Shown here piece after piece: positions 1 to 3,947 of a DNA stretch of 5,464 nt; positions within the stretch are counted from its first letter, which is position 1, and each line of letters starts with the position of its first letter. Below the pieces are notes generated by a model, which did not search any database, was not told the DNA's origin, and was given only the letters and a program-made list of their open reading frames with translations. A program made the position numbers and the translations under genes. Origin of the DNA: Moraxellaceae bacterium (GTDB taxonomy: Bacteria; Pseudomonadota; Gammaproteobacteria; Pseudomonadales; Moraxellaceae); NCBI GenBank assembly GCA_024234595.1, contig JACKNZ010000037.1, positions 1 to 5,464 on the forward strand, given 5' to 3'.

Positions 1-152
1 GCCGCTAAGTTGATGGGTAAGGTACCTATCACCACATCGCCTTCTTTTACTAATACGGGATCTAAATGCGGCACGCACACATCACAAGCAATGCCTTGTA
101 AGGCTGCCCACTGTTTTGCCCCTGCATGACGTGTTACAAAATAAGTTGCCAA
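1..152 (-). CDS. csx16: Csx16-family CRISPR-associated protein, 3' part off the window
   Basis: The reverse strand reads 50 codons plus two bases of a protein beginning (M)ATYFVTRHAGAKQW and ending at the window edge with GDVVIGTLPINLA. I recognise the FVTRH-GA-x-W opening and the GDVVIGTLPxNLAA block as hallmarks of Csx16 (the VVA1548 family), a small protein of about 100 residues, so roughly half is present. Csx16 accompanies type III CRISPR-Cas loci and has been reported to act as a ring nuclease that degrades cyclic oligoadenylate second messengers, limiting collateral effector activity. The start is TTG at 152-150: an in-frame TAG lies six codons upstream, no ATG or GTG lies between, and GGAG (166-163) precedes it by 10 nt. 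The starting residues match the usual M-x-T-x-F-V opening of the family. The gene reads leftwards, so related cas genes are expected off that edge. Family assignment is from memory of motifs, not a search. Confidence 0.85.
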   Translation of the reverse strand, partial: MATYFVTRHAGAKQWAALQGIACDVCVPHLDPVLVKEGDVVIGTLPINLA

Positions 153-162
153 AATAGAGCTA

Positions 163-166
163 CTCC
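163..166 (-). promoter_or_regulatory. Ribosome-binding site for csx16 (supports TTG start)
   Basis: On the minus strand GGAG lies 10 nt before the TTG at 152. It is the only good Shine-Dalgarno match there and decides the start. The two G residues at 166-165 are also the last bases of an inverted-repeat arm, so this site could be partly occluded by RNA structure. Confidence 0.6.
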
Positions 167-213
167 GCTAAATGTTGTCGTGATGCCTTAACAATAGCTT
201 ATTGCTTTAGCGG
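165..213 (-). promoter_or_regulatory. Possible leader hairpin upstream of csx16 overlapping its RBS
   Basis: A perfect 8-bp inverted repeat is present: CCGCTAAA at 165-172 and TTTAGCGG at 206-213, separated by 33 nt. Nested beside the distal arm is a second small hairpin, CAATA-GCT-TATTG, at 192-204. In the minus-strand (csx16-sense) transcript the proximal arm runs directly into the GGAG ribosome-binding site and includes two of its bases. A folded leader could therefore reduce csx16 translation. The repeats are directly visible; a regulatory role is inference. A factor-independent terminator is less likely, because nothing on the plus strand upstream needs one and no U-run follows on the minus strand. 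Confidence 0.35.
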
Positions 214-324
214 AAATGTTTTTTGCAAGCTTGTCACAAACATTGGCTTCTTATCCGCCCTTAATACTTCGACTCTGCTCAGCAACCAAAAGGCACGAGG
301 TTTTACAGCGATTTTGATAAAAGT
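199..324 (-). other. 41-codon open stretch without a start codon; possible gene remnant
   Basis: One minus-strand frame is open for 41 codons between a TGA at 327-325 and a TAA at 201-199. It reads ...KPRAFWLLSRVEVLRADKK and ends ...TFPLKQ. It has a protein-like mix of residues but no usable start: its only Met is codon 28, and no ribosome-binding site lies before it. Upstream of the TGA the same frame is open for about 26 more codons, back to a TAG. This could be the eroded 3' end of a gene, part of an interspersed repeat, or chance. I do not recognise a family and would not annotate it as a functional gene. Confidence 0.25.
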
Positions 325-408
325 TCAACACCCCGTTTTATCACTCTCGCTGCTTACTAAAAACCCACGTTTTTGGTATGCCTTTTTATGAAAATATTCT
401 CCCTACAC

Positions 409-436
409 TTGCAGAAATACCAGTTATAGTTATACT
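409..436 (+). promoter_or_regulatory. Probable sigma-70 promoter of vapBC
   Basis: TTGCAG (409-414) and TATACT (431-436) are separated by 16 bp. The -10 matches consensus in five of six positions and the -35 in three. The predicted transcript start, around 443, gives a short leader before the vapB start at 480. The -10 lies inside the repeated operator-like region, as expected for an autoregulated toxin-antitoxin operon. This is read by eye, not scored. Confidence 0.5.
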
Positions 437-463
437 TTCCTACATTTAATATAACTTTCCTAC
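422..463 (+). promoter_or_regulatory. Operator-like repeats over the vapBC promoter
   Basis: Two exact direct copies of ACTTTCCTAC occur at 434-443 and 454-463, 20 bp apart, or about two helical turns. They are interlocked with an inverted pair, AGTTATA (428-434) and TATAACT (450-456), whose centre lies near 442. AGTTATA also occurs at 422-428, overlapping the second copy by one base. The cluster covers the -10 box and predicted start site, the usual place for VapB or VapBC to bind for autorepression. The repeats are observed; binding by VapB is inferred from the family. Confidence 0.5.
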
Positions 464-479
464 TATGGTAGCCATTCTC

Positions 480-743
480 ATGTCCACCGTTCGTGTTCGT
501 GAAAAACGCCAAATCACCATTCCAAGTGATATTGGTATAAAGGCAGGTATTGAGCCTAATGATATTCTTGAAGTTGAAATAACAACAGGCGGTATTCTTT
601 TGCGCCCTGTTCGTTCGGTCACTCAAGAGCGTGTAAACAAACTGATGAAGTTTGCAGGAGCTGGACAAGCCTTGATGAATCCAATTGACCCTGATGAAAG
701 TGTAAGATTACTTCGTGAAGATAGAGACGCATGGACACACTAA
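480..743 (+). CDS. vapB: VapB-type antitoxin, AbrB/SpoVT fold
   Basis: This 87-residue protein (92 if started at the ATG at 465) opens with STVRVREKRQITIP, followed by SDIGIKAGIEPNDILEVE. This is the swapped-hairpin AbrB/MazE/SpoVT DNA-binding domain (about residues 1-45). The remaining C-terminal half, rich in charged residues and ending RLLREDRDAW, is the expected toxin-wrapping tail. It should neutralise the PIN-domain toxin encoded next and repress the operon through the repeats at 422-463. I prefer the ATG at 480: it gives the standard MSTVxVxEKxQITIP opening and has a weak GGTAG 8 nt upstream, whereas the ATG at 465 abuts the operator and has no ribosome-binding site. The stop overlaps the toxin start by 13 bp, implying translational coupling. 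No odd residues are seen, and the module looks intact. Confidence 0.9.
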   Translation: MSTVRVREKRQITIPSDIGIKAGIEPNDILEVEITTGGILLRPVRSVTQERVNKLMKFAGAGQALMNPIDPDESVRLLREDRDAWTH

Positions 744-1165
744 GCCAACTTAAAGGAGCTGCAAAAGTTTATCTCGATACGAATTGTTTTATCTACTTTT
801 TGGAAAAACACCCTATTTTTTTTCCTGTAATACTTCGCGTGTTTGAAGCAGCAATGAATGGCGATTACCAAATGGTCACCAGTGAATTAACACTTGCTGA
901 ATTGTTGATCCGCCCCTATCAATTGGGGCGTTCTGATATAGCGATTACTTACCGTGAGTTTTTGGCTGATGCAGAAATTGTCACACTCACACCCATTAGC
1001 TTGACTGTTTTGGATAAAGCGGCAGCTATACGAGCAGCACACAAGACCGCTTTGCCTGATGCGATTCATATTGCTACGGCAGTAGAAGCGCATTGTGATG
1101 TATTTATGACTAATGACCATAAAATGAAGGGATTTAATGGATTGCGCCCTGTTTATCTCAGTTAA
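731..1165 (+). CDS. vapC: VapC-type PIN-domain ribonuclease toxin
   Basis: This 144-residue protein has the full PIN-domain acidic set: D16 in VYLDTN, E57 in LTLAELL, D110 in LPDAIHIATA, and D129 in the terminal FMTNDHK motif. These residues coordinate Mg2+/Mn2+ for RNA cleavage. VapC toxins typically cut tRNAs or a conserved rRNA loop in the cytoplasm and so halt translation; the target here cannot be read from sequence. Length is normal for VapC (about 130-145). The ATG at 731 lies inside the antitoxin gene (13-bp overlap), preceded by a purine-rich GAAGATAGAGA tract that can serve as ribosome-binding site. The gene order antitoxin-toxin and the complete active site indicate a functional module. 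The strand is opposite to hipBA, and the two operons converge. Confidence 0.94.
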   Translation: MDTLSQLKGAAKVYLDTNCFIYFLEKHPIFFPVILRVFEAAMNGDYQMVTSELTLAELLIRPYQLGRSDIAITYREFLADAEIVTLTPISLTVLDKAAAIRAAHKTALPDAIHIATAVEAHCDVFMTNDHKMKGFNGLRPVYLS

Positions 1166-1242
1166 ACGCATTGAAGCGTGGCTTGGGTGTAATTGGGCTA
1201 TTTATGGGTGTCGTGTCCTTTGTTTGAAGGAATTAAAAACGT
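1166..1242. other. Convergent intergenic gap between vapC and hipA
   Basis: This 77-bp gap separates two converging operons. The only symmetry noted is a 4-bp stem, ACGC (1166-1169) with GCGT (1176-1179), around a 6-nt loop just after the vapC stop, without a following T-run. That is too weak to call a terminator. Confidence 0.4.
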
Positions 1243-2547
1243 CTATAAAAACTTTAGCCGATGATGACGCTGAATTTTTTGGGCAAACTCAGGAAAAACC
1301 CCTGCCTCTTTGGCGTATTTAGGCCATTGCGCAACAACATCAATGACTTCTTCGATAATAGCTTCAGCTTCTTTGCGGAATTTTTCGGCAGGTAATAACA
1401 AATCATTGCGTACAAAATTATCTCGCTTACCATTCAATGAGAGCTGATGAGAATTTACCCATGGCGAATCAGGCTTGTAGCTATAAGCAATATCAAATGC
1501 TGGTGAAAGCTCCCATTGGTGTTGGGCATTTAAAATAAACCCTGTATTTTTAGTATGGTCATCATGGTTTCTAGCGACAATATTAAATACCATACGCCTA
1601 TACATCTCTAAAGCGGCGGATTTACTGAGTTTAAGCGCACGCATCAATGAAAAAACCTGTTCATAGCTATAATGGCCTGGTTTTTTATAATCGGCATGAT
1701 CCATTGCGCATAGCGATTGATAGTGGATTTTTTGATTACCTACTCGATCAAAGCGTTTTGTCATAAAATGCGCTCGATCGCCATCGATTAACAACTCACA
1801 AGGCGACATATCAATGCCAGCCGCTTGAGCCATTAAATAATAAGCGTACTCCATACGCCCAAAACCTTGGGAGTCACCAAAGGTTTCCTTCGTTTGGGAA
1901 TTCTCAACTACCCCATCAAATTTTAATAAATAATGCTCAAAACCATCAGGCAAATCCACCTGCCCACTGCGAATCTCTGTTCGTGCCTGATTAATACCAA
2001 TGACGGCTTTGGGTCTAGCACCACCCGCAGAGGTACCCACTTGCAATATGGCCGAAAGCGCATCTTGTTGCTGTGAAGGCATAAAAGGTTTTACCAACTG
2101 CGCTCGCTGATCCAAAATAGTTTGTGCTATCTGAATCAGGCTCTCTAGCTCGACAGGCGAGGAAGTATTAAATTGTTTCTCTAAAGAAGGTGCATATTCT
2201 AATGCCCCCATACCGCGCTTACCTGTATATAACAAGCGTTCTAGCGCACTAAATGTCTCATGGTCTCTACCCGTTCGTGCGAGCCATGCATCAATAATCG
2301 CATTACCAAAATCATCGGGTAAAGTATCGGCAAAAGCGGCAGGCAAGCCCTTATAAGTCGCTTTTGATAGTGTAGGAAACTGATAAATTTGGGAAGATAA
2401 TGGCAGTCTAATCGGGCTTATTTCAAGCCCTGTTTTTATCCATGATGGGTCATATTGAAAAGCGCATAATCCTGTACCGTTGTCATACGATAAAGCACCC
2501 ACAGTACGCCCCCATAGCACAACACGGGCAACCTTATGTGTTACCAA
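1243..2547 (-). CDS. hipA: HipA-family Ser/Thr protein kinase toxin
   Basis: The 434-residue product is close to the length of E. coli HipA (440). The N-terminal subdomain (about 1-120) contains KGLPAAFADTLPDDFGN and LLYTGKRGMGALEYAP, typical of the HipA N-terminal domain. The kinase core follows: GTSAGGARPKAVIG (171-184), the phosphorylatable P-loop where S173 aligns with E. coli S150; FMTKRFDR (261-268); and the catalytic RNHDDHTKN (326-334) with D329 as base and N334 as metal ligand. LSPAFDIAYS follows, with D352 as the second metal ligand. E. coli HipA phosphorylates glutamyl-tRNA synthetase and induces persistence; the substrate here may differ. The ATG at 2547 lies within hipB (7-bp overlap), so the two are translationally coupled. 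All key residues are present, and I see no truncation or frameshift. Confidence 0.96.
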   Translation of the reverse strand: MVTHKVARVVLWGRTVGALSYDNGTGLCAFQYDPSWIKTGLEISPIRLPLSSQIYQFPTLSKATYKGLPAAFADTLPDDFGNAIIDAWLARTGRDHETFSALERLLYTGKRGMGALEYAPSLEKQFNTSSPVELESLIQIAQTILDQRAQLVKPFMPSQQQDALSAILQVGTSAGGARPKAVIGINQARTEIRSGQVDLPDGFEHYLLKFDGVVENSQTKETFGDSQGFGRMEYAYYLMAQAAGIDMSPCELLIDGDRAHFMTKRFDRVGNQKIHYQSLCAMDHADYKKPGHYSYEQVFSLMRALKLSKSAALEMYRRMVFNIVARNHDDHTKNTGFILNAQHQWELSPAFDIAYSYKPDSPWVNSHQLSLNGKRDNFVRNDLLLPAEKFRKEAEAIIEEVIDVVAQWPKYAKEAGVFPEFAQKIQRHHRLKFL

Positions 2548-2891
2548 TCTATATCTCCCTCTGCTTGTTTAACATCAACCACACTCTGCCGCGTGGCACG
2601 TTGTCTTTTTTTTCCTTCCAGCTTTAACAATTCGATTGGGCTAAACGGTAGTTCAGGTAAAAAACTATCGACATTTTCTAACTTACCCAATACCCTTAAA
2701 ATACCAATAATAACTTCAAGTTTGGCCTTACCATTAATGGCATGACGATAAGTACCCTCGGATATGCCAAGTTCATCTGCAATGGCTTTTTGCGGTTTGT
2801 TGGCCTCTAGGCGCATTTGTTCTAAACGTCGCCCCAGCTCTTTTGCGATTGCAGAGTCAGTCATTGCGTAGAGATTTTTTTGATTATTCAT
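2541..2891 (-). CDS. hipB: HipB-type Xre-family antitoxin and repressor
   Basis: From the ATG at 2891 this encodes 116 residues (120 from a GTG at 2903; 107 from the ATG at 2864). It holds a classical Xre helix-turn-helix: KELGRRLEQMRLEANKPQKA, then IADELGISEGTYRHAINGKA, then a hydrophobic helix VIIGILRVLG. A charged C-terminal tail ends in DIDW. E. coli HipB likewise ends in Trp, which contacts HipA and whose flexible tail governs Lon turnover; the terminal W here fits that, by analogy. The product should bind and inhibit HipA and repress its own operon at the palindromes just upstream. The start is uncertain because none of the three candidates has a good ribosome-binding site; I chose 2891 as the first ATG. 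The gene overlaps hipA by 7 bp. Confidence 0.92.
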   Translation of the reverse strand: MNNQKNLYAMTDSAIAKELGRRLEQMRLEANKPQKAIADELGISEGTYRHAINGKAKLEVIIGILRVLGKLENVDSFLPELPFSPIELLKLEGKKRQRATRQSVVDVKQAEGDIDW

Positions 2892-2903
2892 ACTTTTAAG
2901 CAC

Positions 2904-2932
2904 TTTATATACTTAAACATCAATTTATTAAT
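2904..2932 (-). promoter_or_regulatory. Candidate hipBA promoter
   Basis: On the minus strand TATAAA (2909-2904) is a good -10 box. TTAATA, 16 bp upstream, matches a -35 in four of six positions. The 24-bp palindrome fills the spacer between them, a common arrangement for repression by HipB-like proteins. If this promoter is used, transcription would start near 2897, which would exclude the GTG at 2903 and leave a very short leader for the ATG at 2891. The very AT-rich surroundings make chance matches likely. Confidence 0.35.
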
Positions 2933-2937
2933 GTTTA
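2914..2937 (-). promoter_or_regulatory. HipB operator-like palindrome
   Basis: TAAACAT (2914-2920) and ATGTTTA (2931-2937) form perfect 7-bp inverted arms around a 10-bp centre. Over the full 24 bp, 20 positions agree with the reverse complement. It lies 22 bp before the preferred hipB start and overlaps the candidate promoter. E. coli HipB also binds inverted half-sites with an 8-bp spacer in this position. The palindrome is observed; HipB binding is inferred. Confidence 0.55.
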
Positions 2938-2953
2938 TATGCAATAAAAGCCA

Positions 2954-2974
2954 TTAAACATCATTTTTTTGATG
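2954..2974 (-). promoter_or_regulatory. Second operator-like site upstream of hipBA
   Basis: TTAAACATCA at 2954-2963 repeats exactly the ten bases at 2913-2922, with starts 41 bp apart (about four helical turns). It also forms an inverted pair, CATCA (2959-2963) with TGATG (2970-2974). It may be an auxiliary HipB site that cooperates with the palindrome at 2914-2937. Low sequence complexity tempers confidence. Confidence 0.4.
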
Positions 2975-3007
2975 ATTAAAAATAAATTTTGTAAAGAAAA
3001 AATCTGA

Positions 3008-3080
3008 CTAAAATACCTCTATTAGAACATACACAACACAAAAACTAATCGTTTTGCAAGCAAGATTTTTAGGCAAGCTC
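3008..3080. other. Gap downstream of the SMC-Toprim operon, no clear terminator
   Basis: These bases follow the stop of the JetD-like gene and lead into the hipBA promoter region on the same strand. I see no GC-rich stem followed by a T-run. Read-through from the SMC operon into hipBA is therefore possible. Confidence 0.35.
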
Positions 3081-3947
3081 TCACAAAAACACCGCTTCTT
3101 GCTCCAACGCCAAGGCACTGTAGCGCATCGCTTCAATCAAGGGCATAACAGCTTTGGCTGCTTCTAAATGATTGAGTTTGGCAACACTGCTATCAAACAA
3201 CGGTCTATTGTTGAGCCATAATTCCCTATTACCCATGTACTGCAATTTTTGTTGCCAATTTGGCATAAGCCAAAATTGTACCTGTTGCTGTAGCCGTTCA
3301 CACAAACGCACATAATTAGACAGCCCTACCCCATCATAATCGGCAAACAATATCAGTTCGCTGCATCGCGGTTGCTTTGCTAACCAATCTAATAATACGC
3401 CATGAATATGGCCTGCATAATACAATACCGTGCCTGTTGCCTCGGCAGGCAGCCACGATAAATCATCAAACAAGGCTTGATTCTCGACCAACCATAGGGG
3501 TTGTGTAGAGTGCCAATCATCTTGTGAATGAATCATTAAACTGGCGCAACCTGCCAAGTGCGTCAGTTGTGTTAAAGGCAAGGTTTTTTGTTGATGCTGC
3601 CAAATAACCTCTTGCCCTGTCATGGCTTTGATTAAGGCGTAATAGTAATGGTGTTGATGCGCCTGACTTTTGCTATTGCGATATAAAGCAAGATTAGCGG
3701 TTCTTTTAGGGAGTGTATGCGTTTGCTCAGGCTCAATCGGTTGCAAAATACTCAGGTACTGCGCTAACTGTACCTGATTGACAACCATATACAAGCTACC
3801 GCGCCCTTGTGGTCGTTGCGCCACAATACCCGTTTGTTGGGCAAACTCATTTAAGGCCAAACGCTGAGCCGTACTCAGTTGACTACTCGCTAAACTGCCT
3901 TGTGCCGCGACTAATTTGTTCAGGGCATCAATTAAGGCTCTGCTCAT
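3081..3947 (-). CDS. JetD-like Toprim-fold nuclease candidate (Wadjet-type)
   Basis: This 288-residue protein has three landmarks of the JetD/topoisomerase VI-A type Toprim domain, in the right order. WLVENQALF (152-160) supplies the acidic residue E155. ELILFADYDGVGLSNY (197-212) is a beta-strand followed by the D203-x-D205 metal pair. LEQE (281-284) near the C-terminus is a signature I associate with DUF2220/JetD proteins. The first ~90 residues look like a small helical or winged-helix DNA-binding region. In Wadjet, JetD is the nuclease subunit that cuts circular plasmid DNA extruded by the JetABC SMC complex. Here the gene follows an SMC-like ATPase with a 4-bp ATGA overlap, matching jetC-jetD order. 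It is clearly shorter than the JetD proteins I know (roughly 380-400 residues), so it may represent a different subtype or another SMC-Toprim system. Function is inferred. Confidence 0.7.
   Translation of the reverse strand: MSRALIDALNKLVAAQGSLASSQLSTAQRLALNEFAQQTGIVAQRPQGRGSLYMVVNQVQLAQYLSILQPIEPEQTHTLPKRTANLALYRNSKSQAHQHHYYYALIKAMTGQEVIWQHQQKTLPLTQLTHLAGCASLMIHSQDDWHSTQPLWLVENQALFDDLSWLPAEATGTVLYYAGHIHGVLLDWLAKQPRCSELILFADYDGVGLSNYVRLCERLQQQVQFWLMPNWQQKLQYMGNRELWLNNRPLFDSSVAKLNHLEAAKAVMPLIEAMRYSALALEQEAVFL

Larger units (their letters stand above)
153..408. other. Gene-free spacer between divergent csx16 and vapBC
   Basis: About 310 bp separate the csx16 start from the vapB start. Apart from the csx16 leader repeat (165-213) and the start-less open stretch (199-324), I see no convincing coding frame, tRNA, CRISPR repeat unit or strong terminator. 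The last 70 bp hold the vapBC promoter and operator, listed separately. A csx16 promoter should also lie here, but no clean -35/-10 pair stands out. Confidence 0.5.

Noticed and set aside
165..226. Plus-strand reading of the inverted repeat followed by TTTTTT (219-224) as a rho-independent terminator
   Set aside because: The stem has a 33-nt interior and no plus-strand gene lies upstream. The overlap with the csx16 RBS on the other strand explains it better.
422..463. Possible CRISPR repeats because csx16 is near
   Set aside because: The repeat unit is only 10 bp with 10-bp spacing and sits on a promoter. No 28-37 bp repeat/spacer periodicity is present anywhere in the window.
357..668. 103-codon minus-strand open frame across the vapBC promoter and vapB
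   Set aside because: It is antisense to a well-supported antitoxin and its operator, and its composition (many N, C, Y, H) is that of a shadow frame.
887..1171. 94-codon minus-strand frame antisense to vapC
   Set aside because: It lies opposite an intact PIN-domain gene, with no recognisable domain and low-complexity residue use.
1166..1179. Stem ACGC/GCGT just after the vapC stop, considered as a terminator
   Set aside because: There are only four base pairs and no T-run follows in either direction.
2442..2745. Short plus-strand frames opposite hipA and hipB
   Set aside because: They lie antisense to two well-supported genes, with no ribosome-binding site or family resemblance.
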